A stretch of DNA of 64,000 bases, taken from the NCBI GenBank assembly GCA_950295325.1, contig OX485804.1:47802001-47866000 (forward strand), given 5' to 3'. The notes below the pieces were generated by a model that saw only the letters and a list, made by a program, of their open reading frames with translations, did no database searches and had not been told where the DNA came from. The stretch is from Polytrichum commune. Its lineage: Eukaryota; Streptophyta; Polytrichopsida; Polytrichales; Polytrichaceae. Positions 11,691-25,300 of the stretch are shown piece after piece. A program made the position numbers and the translations under genes. Numbering within the stretch: the stretch's first letter is position 1; the number at the start of each line of letters is the position of its first letter.

Positions 11691-13985
11691 TTTTGTTTTA
11701 AGTAGTCTAAATGAGATTTAGGTGAGAACAACTCCTTATTTGAACCAAAAAAGATGGATTTACCTAGTAAGAACATGCTATTGTCTTGAGATAGGAGAAA
11801 GTAGGGATTGCAAGGACCATAGCCTGATTTCAATGGGCAAGAACTGTCATAACTACATGTGGGGTGAAGAAGGTATAGAAGGGAGTCTTTTTAGTAGGCA
11901 AGGGGGGGGGGGACACTTTTGTTTCCTGTCTTTGTTGAACTATGATGTAATTTTGAGCTTCTGAGTGGAATTTCTTTTTTGAATATCAAGTATATATTGA
12001 AGCATATGTGGGTGATTTGTATATGTTGAGTCAATCGTCTGTCGTGTGAAGTTATCGATTTTTCTCCAAGAGGAATGTACTGGAGATGTGAGGATTTGCA
12101 TAATTGTAAGAAATAGCTTGAGTGCGAGTGAATTAGCAAATCAGTCAGGAGGGATTCCTAAGTCTTATTTGTATTGATAATTGGCGAAAGGTTGTGCTCT
12201 GACTATTGTTTAAAATGCTTAATGCATGCACTAATATGAAGTTAGTCTCTGCCTTGAATAGACTTAACATCATACTACATCGAATGATTAATTTATTGAA
12301 TAATACTATAGTATAAGGCTATGCAAAGTTAGGTAAATCCTGGTGGTTGTACCGGGAGCGAAATTGAGAGTTTATGGGCATTGGGTGAATCCAAGTAAAA
12401 CAAACTAACTTAATCCGAGTCTTGGAAATGATTGTTAGAAATTAAGATGCTTAATTAAGGCTATGGTCTCGGCTACATTAATATCATTTGTGAATGTAGC
12501 CAAACTTATTAGGCTGGTAATTTCAGTGCAAATATTTTAGAATTTGGAATATTTAAATTTTTTTATTGCTTGGGGCGGAGAGACCCATTCTTAACTAATT
12601 TCAAATATCAATGATGTTTTAATGTTTCTAGGCACTTCAGAAGAGTTTGAGAGGAATGATTCCTCGTGTGAGAGTCTGCATGTGACCTACACTCAATCTT
12701 GTAGTTGAATTGAATGCCAACATGGAATTGTTTATCCACTACAAACTTGCTTGATTGAGAAACAATCTTAATAGGCTATAGTTGCCCATAAATGCACTTT
12801 GTATTATTTTATGAAGTTCCTCGAAAGATAATTGCACTAGCAAATAAGACGCCATAATTGTAATGAGATTCTTTAAGTCCAATTGAGGGAGGGAAATGTC
12901 ATAGTTGTAATAATCTTGTGGGAAGGAGAGTCTTGGTACCTAATATCAAAATATAATTAAGTTAAAATTTGTCCAGCCTATGGACTTTATGGCTTAAAGC
13001 CTATCTTTTTGTTCTTTTTTAAACTTTGAATAGAAGGCGAAGAGAAAAGAGACCATACCATTGGCGGGGACTTGTTCACGTGAAGACGAAAGAGCGGAAG
13101 GTTGAGGAGACCAAAAGATTTCGTGACTCGCTGGTGGTATGTATTTAACCTCTAATTTAAGCAAGTGTGTTTTCTAGAGAGACATGTTGGACTAATAACT
13201 TGGAAGTATATTATTTGAATGCATTAGACCATTGTCTTGATCATGTAATACCTAGAGGAAATATTCAAAGGTGTTATGACCAATTTGATGAACTTATAAA
13301 ATGAACTTAACCTTTAACAAGGTAAATTAAATTACTATATATTTTCAAGTAACCTTGATGTGGTTTGACCTATCACTGCAATTCATACATATAATGATTA
13401 CTTTGGCTAAGACCAAGTAAAAGACTATTGTTGGACAATATGATTAAGATCGTATCTAATAAAAAGAACCGACAATTTTGAAAGGATGATTGCACTGCAT
13501 TTTCGAGTTACACCAAGTGGAATTAATTAATGCAAGACTATCGACTACATTGAAGTGCTTTTGGCTTTGGTAAAGAGACAAAATTGGGTCACTTATGCAA
13601 GACCATTGACGATGGTTGTGCCTATGCTTGTGCACCGCACTTGATCCAATTAAAATGAACTCATTGCTAGATTATTGCATGGGCAATTAGAGTGAGGCGA
13701 GAGACTAACACAATTGCATGTACTAACATGGAGAAATTTCTAAAACAAATTCCCTCACTCACAATCCAATTGTCAGTCTACAAAACAATGTTGCCATACA
13801 TGGAGAAAAATCATTTGACTCAATGGAAAAGCTCTAGAAAGTCCAAGTGTAAGGATCAAAAAGCCTCAAAGAACTCATAACTTAGTACGAAGGCTAAAGA
13901 AAATCTTGAATTAAGTGGAAATAAATACTTGGCCTGCATCCAAGCTTTAATTGTGAGGGACTTAAACCAAAGACCCTTAAAGAAA
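11691..13985. other. Intergenic, possibly decayed Copia 5' part
   Basis: No intact gene. A G-run (11902-11911) is present. Bases 13690-13880 hold a 62-codon frame rich in Lys/Gln that could be Copia gag/integrase debris by position, but no motif proves it. Confidence 0.35.
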
Positions 13986-13989
13986 CATC

Positions 13990-16060
13990 ACAAAGAGAAG
14001 ATGCATCTCAATGGATGGAGGTTGTGAAATGAGAATATGGTTCCTTAATAAAGAATGGCACATGGTCATTAGTCAAGCCACCAAAAGATAGGGAGCCGGT
14101 TGGTTGTAGATGGATTTTAAAGTTGAAATTAAAAGTTGATGGAGTAATTGATAGATGTAAAGCTAGATGAGTGACTAAGGTTTTTTTCCCAAATGCTTGG
14201 ACTTGATTTTCAAGAGACCTTTTCTCCGGTTGTGAAAATCACTTCACTCCAAGCCTTATTGGCCATTGCAGTAGAAAGAGGATACAAGTACATTTAATGG
14301 ATGTTAAACAACGTTCTTAAATGTTGTCCTAGATGAAGATACTTACATGATGCAACCTCCCAGTTTTGCTAAGAAAGGATATGAACATTAGGTTTGTAAA
14401 CATAACAAGACAATTTATAGGCTCAAACCATTTGCAAGATATTGGTATCAACGGATAAAGAACTACATGAAAAAATTTGGTTTTTTGTGTGAGTAATGTT
14501 GATTCAATTATATCTACACAAAGCCACCTCTCATTGTAATTGTAGCAATTTACGTTGATGATTGTTTGATAATTTGCAATGATAAAAAAAATTAGTCCAA
14601 AAATATAAGAAATTGTTAAGTGTTGAATTTGAAATGACAAATCAAGGTCCGGTTTAATCTCTATTAGGAATTCAAATTGAAAGAAATTTCATAAAGAAAG
14701 AACTCAAATTGAATAAAAATCATTACATGCAAAATGTTTTGAAAATTATACAATATGGCATATTGTAAACCAATTGACACGCCATTTGTTCACGGGTAGA
14801 TCACTCTAAGGCATTTTTGTGCACCACGTGCGGCTAGGGGTTATTTGTTTTGGGGCTATTTACCTTCAAGGGTTGAATTAAAGCCTCCCTATAATTACTT
14901 AAATTTCAAAAATGGCCCATTTGTTTGCACCCTTCCATTACTTATATTGTCCAAGTCATTGCAATTTTTTGTACTCTACATTTCTTTTAATTCATTTTTG
15001 GACAGACGGAAATCCCAATTATCATCCATCCCCGTGAGTCCTAAACCCATTTACATACCATACTAAACATACCTTCTAGGATCCTAATCTTCAGCCCCTA
15101 TATTAATTTTACAAAAAATAATGGCCCACGTTTTATGTCCATCTAACTTACTTATAATGGGATTGTCTACATTTAATGGCCCCTTCATTATTTGGAATTC
15201 CTTTATAATTTTTATTTCAAATGATTTTAATCCTCTCTATATTATGCCGCACGTCGTTTTTAAAATGTACTAAGTGATCTACCCGTGCATTTGTTAGTGG
15301 GTCAATGTTGATATTTGACATGAGTCCTCAAATGGATGAAGAAAAAGAGGCAATGGAGGACGTGCCCTACCAAAGCGCAATCGGTAGCTTAATGTATGCA
15401 ATGATATGCACACAACCCGATATTGCATATGCAGTGGGAATAGTTTCCCAATTCTTGGCCAATTTGGGTCCTACACATTGGACAACAATGAAGCTTATCA
15501 TGAGATACCTACAAGGTACCCAAATTATTGCTAAACATATATTGAAAAAATAAATGAAGAAGAATTGAAGCATTCAATTAGCCCAATTGGTTACATTGAT
15601 TCAGACTAGGTTGGGAAGACTAATAATAGAATATCCACAACTGGCTACAATTTCCTAATCAATGGCACAACAATTTTATGGAACAAGAAAAGACTAAATA
15701 CAGTAGCTCCAAGTAAAATCAAAGCAAAATATTTGGGTTGCATACAAGCTATGAAGGAGGCTTTTTGGTCCAAGAATTTCTTCAATGACATAAATGAGCC
15801 TCAAACATTGCCAATAATTATACATTGTTGTAATCAAAGTGCAGTGGCACTCATAGAAAATCCCGAGTATCATGCGAGAATAAAATACATTGAAATCTAT
15901 CATCACTTTATCAAGGAGAACGTTGAAAATTTTGAAATTAAAATCCAATTTTGTCCAATATAATCATTGGTGGCCGATGTTTTAACTAAGGCGCTTCCCA
16001 AAGCCAAATATGTATGGTGTATTGTACATAGAATTTTGGTATAAGGAAAGGAGGGCTTCA
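13990..16060 (+). pseudogene. Ty1/Copia retrotransposon pol relic (RT and RNase H)
   Basis: Translation in shifting frames gives Copia RT start-region motifs (NGTWSLVKPPKDREPVGCRW at about 14050-14115) and then a diverged RT core. Next come the PYQSAIGSLMYAM block with TQPDIAYAVG (about 15360-15440) and the RNase H tail (HCCNQSAVALIENP, HARIKYIEI, then ADVLTKALP near 15980). Copia elements reverse-transcribe their RNA and insert by an integrase. Here in-frame stops and frameshifts are frequent, and gag, protease and most of the integrase are not recognisable, so the element is dead. An unrelated 497-bp MITE (14791-15287) interrupts it just before the GSLMYAM block. A polypurine-like aggaaaggaggg near 16040 and cagtgggag at 16198 precede the LTR. 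Confidence 0.85.
14791..15287. mobile_element. hAT-like MITE inserted in the Copia relic, 8-bp target duplication
   Basis: The terminal inverted repeats are CACGGGTAGATCAC at the left and its complement GTGATCTACCCGTG at the right, with partial pairing further in. The element is flanked by the exact 8-bp direct repeat catttgtt (14783-14790 and 15288-15295). An 8-bp duplication with CA...TG ends fits the hAT superfamily. It is 497 bp with no coding. The Copia frame is continuous across the empty site once one duplication copy is discounted. That confirms the borders and shows the MITE is younger than the Copia element. Confidence 0.85.
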
Positions 16061-16204
16061 TTGGGGGCAAAACGAAGCCTCAAGTTCACAAGCATCAAAC
16101 CCACATATATCAAGCTCCCGAGTTGTCACACCCATGTCTAGAAGGAAGCTAATGAAACTTGAAGAAGAAGAAGAAGAAACTACTTACATCAAATTCAGTG
16201 GGAG

Positions 16205-16430
16205 CGTTAAAATAAGGAATTAAGATGAAGTAATTTGCAAGACATTCATCAAAATAATAGTTATCATCCAAACTATTCAAGAAGCTAAAGGGTATGTGAT
16301 ATGAAACAAGGTAACTCTTCACTTTGTATAAGACTAGCCATGAACTTGTAACAAAACGCTCTACAAATTATTGAATCATAAATACAATGAACTTTCTTTC
16401 TTTCAAGTATAGGTGTGTCTTTTCCAAAAT
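16205..16430 (+). mobile_element. Copia 3' LTR (putative)
   Basis: It directly follows the purine-rich cagtgggag that ends the Copia pol relic. It begins cgttaaaataagg, close to the usual TGTTA. About 100 bp match the fragment at 11565-11690. The right border is not sharp. It contains a tttctttctttc tract near 16395. Confidence 0.6.
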
Positions 16431-16435
16431 AAAAA

Positions 16436-16920
16436 ATGACTAAATGAGAATCGTGACATACACTAGAATGAACAGGGTTTATGGTCTAAACTACCACGTG
16501 CTACTGGAATGTTGATTTTGTGTTGTTGGCATCAACTATTGTGTTAAGGGACACAAGAACAACTATGTATTTGATTGACCACGTGTTCCAACAACATGGC
16601 CAATGATTATTATGACTTGTGGTTGGAGTAACACTATTGTTCGAATGACTGACCACGATTGTATTTGCCTATTCCATTAATCTGCCAATCTAGACAACCT
16701 CTTTATTGAGCATGTCGTCCTAACACTACATCAACAGCTGTGGGATGCCCTCGTGTAATTTTGTAGGAATAATATAGAAAATAGAGAGCACAACTTTCAT
16801 GGACAAGTACTATGTTGTTGGTGTCATGGCCATTCCATATGTATGATAAGAAGCCACCATTGCTATTGTTTCAAAGGACAATTGTTCCTATCATGTTTTC
16901 ATTGCCAATAAAGTTACACT
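16436..16920. other. Intergenic, no supported gene
   Basis: AT-rich, with short frames only. Repeated words such as gaccacgtgttcc/gaccacgattg suggest decayed repeats. Confidence 0.35.
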
Positions 16921-16924
16921 TAAA

Positions 16925-17310
16925 ATTCCTCAAAGAGAGATGAAATCATGGGTTTGATCATTCTTTGAGAAAATTTCTATTAAGAGTTCGTTAGCTCGTA
17001 GTGTATCAGAGCCTAATTTGGAAGTTGGGTGAAACTTCTGGGGCCTTTTCTTTCCAACTCTCAAACTTTGAGAGAATTTAAAGATTTTAAATATGGTATG
17101 CTAATGGGACATGTTGTCCTAAATCTCATATCAACCTATGCAAGGTTAGCTTGGGCCACCCATCCTAGTAGGACAAGCTAGAAAACCGGTTTTTTAAAGC
17201 CCAACACCACTCTTTGTGTATAATGATTAAAAACATTAAGAATACTTGAGCGCCTTTGTGTTAATTCTTGTAAACTTAGGGTTTGGGACCAAACACATGG
17301 TTTCATTTTA
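16925..17310 (+). repeat. Dispersed repeat family R1, copy 1
   Basis: About 390 bp is shared with 27165-27560 and 48653-48975, all in plus orientation. Shared blocks are cctcaaagag.g.atgaaat, tttctattaagag, cctatgcaagg, cacccatcct and caccactc. The start can fold, because ctcaaaga pairs with tctttgag about 30 bases on. It has no coding potential. It could be part of an LTR, a MITE or a 3' end of a larger element. Confidence 0.7.
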
Positions 17311-17319
17311 ATCATTCTA

Positions 17320-20300
17320 CAAAAAACTCTTACATCACGCAATACATGCCTTGAATTCACCAAAATGAGGCCAATATGTGTTTGATATTGTGAGGAAGAA
17401 AAAGATAGGGTTGTACTCTAATACCTTTTATATGTGTTCAATTTTCTATGCAAGGCAGAATTTGACAACAAACAATCTTCGGTGGGTGACTCCAGTCATC
17501 TTAGAAATCTTTTGGAAAAAAAGTACGGTCATTTTCATTCCTTGGAGCTAAATCTTGCAAAGTTCTAAGCTCTAAAAAAGAGTTGAAGAAACATGACATG
17601 TGTAGGTATAATTAAAATAGGATGGGTGAAATTGATTATTGACTAAGCATGGATGGATTAATTTTGGATGTAATATCATATGTGGGTGCAAGCACGGTCA
17701 AATGGACAATTCATGAATCTTGCATAAGTTTAAGTGAAAGTGAATCAAAACTATATACTAAATTTGAATTGTGTGAATAAAAAATCAAAATTAAAGAAAA
17801 ACACAATGACCTACAAAGCTAAACAACTGATGTTTACAAAAAAAATTCAATAAAAGTCTACATATTCTAGAAGACATTGCGAGTGGTGTGGAAGTAGGTG
17901 ATATTGAACAAGTGTTTGTCTAAATTTTGTTTAAAATATGCCATAATTACTTTAAATTGATGTTTTCTACAAATTTGTGTAATGATGCCCTCAAGTTTAT
18001 AATGAATTCAAGGAATGTGTAAAAAATCCCACCTTCAAAATATCTAAGGTCATGAAATTTACATCCAAAACTATATTTAGCCATTTGCTTTTCAGCATCA
18101 CTTTGGATGATAATTTTTGAAGATCTCATCTTGATATTCTATATTTGAGTATTTTACACAACAATAAAGGTCTCCATGAAAAAAAACCAATTTAAACAAC
18201 ACTTGGCTACTACTTTTAGGCGTTTGACCAAAAAAAACATGGCTTTAGTCTACCCAATAATTTTTTTGGTACACTTGACCATGCCCGCACCCTTGTTTTG
18301 TATGAATATTCGAGACGTAATATTATTATGTTTGGTAGTTTTTCATGTTAGGTTTATTCTATCCTGCTAGAATTGGTCATGCCAAGTAGGCCTAGTGTTC
18401 ATAGGGAATCGTTGCACACCTCATTCAAGACTAGGATTTGTAGCTTGCTTTTGGATGGAGTTTGTGTTGCTTTTTTTTTGTTGTCAATAGGGTTTGATGA
18501 TTGTCATTGTGTGTGAGCCTGCAAAATAATTTGCCATGGAAAGTTTTTGTTTTGTAATTTTGAGCTTGGACATATCTATTTTTGGGGTTAGGATATGGAA
18601 GTTATATTTTATTAGTTTGAATTATGAGTGATATCATGGTTTGTTTGTTTGTTTGTCTTTTTTTTCCTTTTTTCTTTAAAAAAAAATATTTTGTTGTCTT
18701 AACTTACATTGCTTATAAGATATTGCTCATAGTTCATATGTTATGGCTCACTGCTCATCGCTCATGTCTCACATGTATGATGATTCATGAGCGAGACAAG
18801 TTATAACAAGAACATAAGGAGAATTTAAATTATGATTTAGTCTTTTAGCAATGTAGTTTGTTTATGATTGGTGACACTAAATGATCGTCTCAATTGAAGT
18901 TGATGATAAGAACCTCAATAGGATGAAAAGTCATTGAAAGACTATGGCCACATGTGACCAAAAACTATTGCCAATCAAAAAAAACTCTTGCCCATGCTAT
19001 AAGAACTTCAATGATTGACTTAGAAGCATGCCATTGAAGTTTTAGGGGTCGTCAAATAGGAGACACCCACACATGACCAAAACATACATGAATGAACCTT
19101 AAGAGGGAGAATAATGAATAAAGAACCTTGTTAAAAAGTGAATGTGAAGGAAAGAATCTTAGATTGATACCATAGTACCATAGCTGGTTCGTTCAAAAAT
19201 AATTCTAAAAACAAAAAACGTAAAAATTATGAAATTATGAAGACAGAAAAACGAAAATAAAATAAATTAATTTTTGCAATCTTTTGGTGTTTCTAAGCCA
19301 TTTAAGGTCATTTTTACTGATTTTTTTGCTAAAAATGAAAATTGAGAAATTCAGTTTTTTGAGAGGCGAACCTTATTTTTTCAAAATAAATAAATATTCG
19401 TTCGCCAGGGGACGAACCAGCTATTGTGTTACGGTATAGAATCTCCTAAACCGGTGCAATGTTCATCTTATAGACACTATATGAGTTTTCCCTAAGACTT
19501 AGTATCATGGGTCATTTGTTTCTTTTGTTTAATTGCAAAAAATTGAACTATAGATGGTAGTACATCTTGCTCTATCAGTTAGACTATTGTGCAAATATGG
19601 GTGTTTCTAATCCTCTCTTATAGGGTCCCAATCTTCATACCAAGATAGAATCTTGCCCTCAATTGCAACATCTTCGCTACCCTCACTATATGCCATCAAC
19701 AGAGATCACTAACCTTGGTCTAGACTTGGTGACAATAGAGGCCATTTTTACTGGAGTATAAACTCTAACACATACACAACAATGAAATTCTTTGAGACGT
19801 GCCCCAACTATATACTCCACAACTTACAAAACTTCAGTAATTGTGTTGAACGCCTAATGCCATATAATAGTAGAATTACATTCCTCCATATATTATTCAA
19901 AGCTCTCCAAACTCCAACAATTGTGATGAATACCCATTTTCAATATCCTTCCAAATCAATAACACTAGAATAATATATTATATATCTTCTAGAAACTTAA
20001 ATTCTTATTTCTTAGGATTTACAATTAAGAATTAAAGTTTTATCAATTTAAGGTGTTGTAATGTATAAGTTTTATCCTCTAATTGAAGCACACGCACACA
20101 TGCTATGTAATTTATATTGTAAGTTTATAAAAATCTCTCAAAATACCATATTTTAATATTTTAAGTCATTTGTGCATATCGGGTCTTGAGTATTATGAGG
20201 GCAAATCTTTCATGGCAAATAAGGGCAATGGGGTTTTTCTAGACCCATGTGCTCATGTGGTGTGAATTATCCAGACCATGTACCCATGGGGTTTTGAATT

Positions 20301-21800
20301 TTCAAATCTTTGTGCTATAGAGGTCTCATTTTTCAGACCCATGAGCAAGTTCTTATAGCAAATATCACGTACTTTTACTTTCTATATGTACTAATTTATA
20401 TACTTTTAGGTCTACAACAATTTTTTGTCTAAATATGAAGTCAAGGGTTCATGGGGTTTGATTTCTCAAACTTGTGGTTTTGGGGGTAGAATTGTGGTTT
20501 ACATGGGGTTTAAACTATATATGATGGTGGGTTTCACGGAGCTCTAAAATTTTCTATGGACCTTTCATAAAGAACTAAAAAGTATTCGAATTTCAAAGAT
20601 CCACAACTATCTACTCCCATATCAAGTAAGTGAGTTCACAAACATAGTTGTCATATATGGAATACGATTATTTAAGCTTATAGCTCCACCACAATTCATC
20701 CTCCCAACCTATAAAGGAAAATTAAACGATGTCTCTTCTCTCCTTGAGCCAAGTTCTTAGGCCAAAGATAATTTAATTTTTAATTTTTATCCTTTTTTTT
20801 TGGCACAAATTGAAAATTCAATTGCAAGGAACAATATATAACCACCCAGGGGACTTTTTCTTTTTTATCCTTAGATCTACATATGTATATTTTTCATGAA
20901 TCTAGAGTTGTGAGTTTATGGGGTCTAACTTTTGTGACTTTTATGGTGGTGATTTCATGGCGGTTTTAGTCTAGTGTTGTACTAGTATATTGGTCTAGCC
21001 CAATGTATAAGCATTGGTATAGAGCAAAGGTATGTGAGAACGTACCCATATGACAAACCTAATACCTTGCCAAAGAACATACTTGCCATGGTATATTACT
21101 TTGTAATACTTGGGTCCATAACATACCTAGCATAATATGTCCTAAAAAATACTCGGGTTGACACCATTACCATGGATAACATATCTTGGGAATTGCTTAG
21201 ATAGGAATAACTTAAGGTTTGACAACCTATGATAAATAAGAAAAGAATTGTGGCTGTAAATGCTCCCTCTTAGGAAGCAACATTAGTGGGATGTGTGAGC
21301 AGGTGCACACATGATTGGTTGTTGTGACGAAGATGCAAGTGGACATGATCACTTGAATTAATATCAAATTAAGGGAAATGGTTGAGATAATCAATTGAAA
21401 GGTTTGCAATACATGTACCTTGGGTAAGGTACATACTCCCCCAATATCAGGTGAGAATATCCTAACACCAGTACCATACTTATATCTAGTCTCCAAAAAA
21501 AAAAGATCAATACTCAAACCTTGCATATACCATGGCTGACCTTTGCAATGCAATAATACTATTAGCATACCCAACCGATCAAATTTTGGAACTCTTCATA
21601 CCATGACCAGTGTGGTATACTGTAATTGTGATACCAATATAACAGTTGTTTCAGACCTATATGATGGCGAATCTCATGGGGTCCGAATATTCGGATCTAC
21701 ATGATGATGAATCTCATGGGTTACGAATATAGAGAGCTATGCTTTGCACATATTGAGTGTGAAAAGGGTTGTAGATAGCACATTGGACCTTCATATGTTG
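17320..21800. other. Gene-free AT-rich region
   Basis: About 4.5 kb was read on both strands without finding a coding region longer than about 115 codons or any domain motif. The 115-codon minus-strand frame at 21227-21574 has no recognisable content. Low-complexity blocks occur, for example a repeated catggggttt-type phrase at 20230-20560 and T-runs near 18470 and 18660. Confidence 0.45.
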
Positions 21801-21865
21801 TTATGGGATGTCATTGCTTAGACTCTGCCCTTGTGGACAGAGCCAAGAGAAGAGAGGAGAGAAGA

Positions 21866-21900
21866 GAAGGGAAGGGAAGGGAAGGGAAGGGAAGGGAAGG
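21866..21900 (+). repeat. (GAAGG)7 microsatellite upstream of ATG4
   Basis: Seven exact gaagg units lie within a longer purine tract (about 21838-21905). It sits roughly 460 bp before the ATG4 start codon, in the probable promoter or 5'UTR. Confidence 0.9.
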
Positions 21901-22358
21901 GAGGCCGTGTCAAAGGTTGCAATGATTCTCGCGTAGGAGAAGGCGTCACCGCTTCGCACATAAGCAAGCAAGCAAGCCACCCGCCCGAAGCAACCGAAGC
22001 AAACACACCACAACCCCAATCAATTATCACATCGTATCACAACCGGAGCAGTTACACCCATATCGCATAGATACGGTCCTGCGGGCTCCGAGGAGGGTTT
22101 GGGCAGCCCGCAACGTAAGCAAGAAGCATCATCATCACAAATCGGGAGGAATCGGCAGAAATTGGTAGAATTTCGAAGGAATTGTGCGAAGAGGATGGGA
22201 GGGGCAGAATAACTTGGGAGTGCAGGAGAGGAATTGGGGAGGGGGGGTTGGGGGTTTTGTGGATTGTTTGAGTGATTGGATCGATTGTCACGACGGCGGA
22301 GGTGGAGGAAAAGGGGTTTGGGCTGGAGGTGGTAAGGAGGTTTGTTCGGTGTGGCCCT

Positions 22359-25300
22359 ATGCAGCGTCTTCTGCAGGAGGGGCTGCTAGGGCCCCATAGG
22401 TGGTATAACAGGGCCTCCGCGGCCGATGTCGCAACGTCGGGGGGAAGTGCGATCTGGGTGCTCGGGGTATGTTATCAAGTGTCCGGAACCTCGGTGGCTT
22501 CGGACACCGAAGCTGGGGGGGCTGCTGCTTCGGCTGAGGAAGCGTACAATGCCTTCCTGCATGATTTTAGTTCCCGGCTGTGGATCACATACCGGAAAGG
22601 TGTGCTCTCTCCTCCTCCTCTTAGGAAGATGTGTGGTAGACGATGATGTTGATGATGCTCTGTGACGATTCGCCGTGGATGTTGATTTGAAAGTTTTTCT
22701 GTTCTGTTTTTTAGGTCTTAGGTTATGTGGTTTTGTCGATCGCATATGTTTACATGTCGTTTGTACGTTTCTGATGGTGCAACAGATGTTATCTCGGGTT
22801 AGGGCATCATGGAGGCTTCGCATCTCTTATGGGTGAATTTTTGGTTGCAGGGTTTGAGTCGCTTGGGCAGTCGAAGCTCACAAGCGATGTTGGGTGGGGA
22901 TGCATGCTACGGAGTGGCCAGATGCTGTTAGCCCAGGTAAATTTTTCTGCATTGTAGGAGCTCATCAAATTACGTAAAATGTTGTTGTCTTTTCAGAAAG
23001 AAATAAAAAATGAGACGCGAGAGAGGCATTCATAGGGTAGAGTGAACCTCGAACACTCCTTCTCACTTGCCTTAATTCAGTCATCTTGGGGTACATTTGA
23101 ACTCAAGTATCTTAACATTTGCTTGTTCCCGTTACTTCACTTCCTTTACTCACGTTCTGTGTATTTTCTAAGAATTTTGAGCTTGACTTGGGGTTATTCC
23201 TCTTTATCTTCATGGAAGCTTGAATGGGTTATGTGCTGAGAAATTACCTTTTCTTCAGAGGGTTTTGAAAAATCTCTCCTCTTTAATTTACCATCTTACA
23301 GGAGTAGACAAAGATGATGGGACAAATTTTAACTACATTGCATGCTTCTATCACATTGGTTACTGAATTGGAAAGATGCAATTTACCATTGCATGTCACT
23401 TATATTAGTTTTTAGATTCATGTTGAGTTGGTGTTGTGTAGTCTTACCATCTTCTCCGCTTTTTCGGCAAGTGCAAGTTTTTCATCACTTAGAGAGAATA
23501 TTATGTGACAATCTGTGGTGCAGGCACTTGTCTGTCATTACTTGGGGAGGTCATGGCGACGGGACTCTGGCCAGGTAAAACACTTCTGTTTCTTTAACAA
23601 GAGTTCCCTGACATCTTGTAGGATTTGTGGTGGTTTGAAAAGTGCACGTGCTTTGGCAAGCTTGATCTTGGTGCACAACATCAATGCCTCATGGCTTATT
23701 TTTTCTGGCTGCATCACACAGGCTTTTTGCAATTTTAGTGCAGAGTTGTTGATTGGTGCATATTTTGAACTCACTTTTATGGTTCCGCATTGCAGCCAGC
23801 TTCTCAAGAGTATCTGCAAATCTTGCAAAGTTTTGGTGACTCACTATCGGAGTCTTGCCCCTTCTCAATCCACAATATGTTGGAGGTAGGGAAGCCGTAT
23901 GGCTTGGCTGAGGGCTCTTGGCTTGGGCCTTATGCTCTTTGTAGAACACTGGAAGCCTTGGCACTTGTAGACAGGGAGAGGAGGCTAGATGGGAGCTCCA
24001 AAGGTGCATTGCCTTTTGCCGTTCATGTCGTCTCTGGAGATGCAGACGGTGAGAGGGGGGGAGCACCAGTTTTGTGTGTGGAAGATGTCGCTCGATTGTG
24101 CTCCGAGTGGGAAGAAGAGACTGAAGAATGGAGCCCAGTGTTGGTGCTTGTGCCACTTGTCCTTGGCCTTGACAAGGTGAACTCTAGGTTTGTGGCATTG
24201 CTCTATTCTGCTCAGCCCTGGAACACCATGTGATTTGTTTCAAATTTGTGTTGCCCATGTTTAAAAACTACTGTAAACATCTGTATAGTGTGGCATTAAA
24301 ATTGGTGCGCCACATTAATTAGAGTGGTCTTCATGATTTATCATGTAGTACCAATGATACCCTCTCTAGTTGCCACCCAGTGATTGCAAGGCAATTAATG
24401 TTGGTCAACGGTAATAGTAATGAGGGAATGTGAGTTTGGATATTATGAGGGTCGAATTTGAAGTAGCTAGTCAATCCACTGGTTGTGGTAAATAGTGTGG
24501 GCAATTGTATAGGGTGATTTACCCTGGTCAGTTCTATACTTTGGTCCACAGTATATGTCATCATGTTGGAAAATATTCTGCAACCCTAGTTATGGGTGTC
24601 ATGCCCTCATAATATACCTACCTCCTTCCCCTAGGTTGGAAGTCTTTGAAGTGCAAACTATTTTCAATCATAGAATTACTTTAACCTACAATGTGGACAT
24701 CTGATCTTAAATATGGTGGTTCTGTAAATATTGTGTACCCACAGTGTTATCACAATGTTCTTAGTGTGGAAATAAGCTCAATAGTGTGGCCCACAGTATT
24801 CACCATAATCAGTGCAGTGAGGATGGCACATGACTTTGGATGCCACCAGAGTTGAAATTGAACTAGTTGGTCACTAGTGAAGTCAGTATACCTTTGTTCA
24901 TCCTATGAACAGTCCTTGTCTTTTAAAACAAGTGGTTGGGCTTTTTGAGGCCACCTGCAGGAGTCACAAATGTGGGTTCTTAGACTGATTGACCTCGGTG
25001 ACACATCTGGTACAGGTACTTGCCGTCGTTGAGAGCAACATTTACTTTCCCACAAAGCCTTGGGATTGCAGGGGGTAAGCCTGGAGCATCAACATACCTG
25101 ATAGGTGTTCAAGATGATCAGGCTATGTATTTGGATCCTCACAACACACAGAAGGTAATACAGCATTTCAGCTACGGATGTAGTCACCTGAGATTGTTTC
25201 CATCACATTTGCTATGCACTAGGACTTGGCTTGCTTTTGATTTGATAAGTAATGGCAGCTTTATTAGTGCTCTCTACATGCCTGTGCTGCAAAGTTGTCA

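Noticed and set aside
16950-17010. tRNA-like A/B box words (gggtttgatc, tagctcgtagtg) suggesting a SINE or tRNA gene
   Set aside because: The boxes are in the wrong order, no cloverleaf can be drawn, and there is no A-rich tail.
22272-22358. Extending ATG4 to a GTG at 22272
   Set aside because: Plants rarely start at GTG and a stop precedes it directly. The residues before Met do resemble ATG4 N-termini, so an upstream spliced exon remains possible, but this start does not.
22386-22823. 145-codon minus-strand frame opposite ATG4 exon 1
   Set aside because: It is a shadow of the ATG4 coding strand and intron 1, without motif support.
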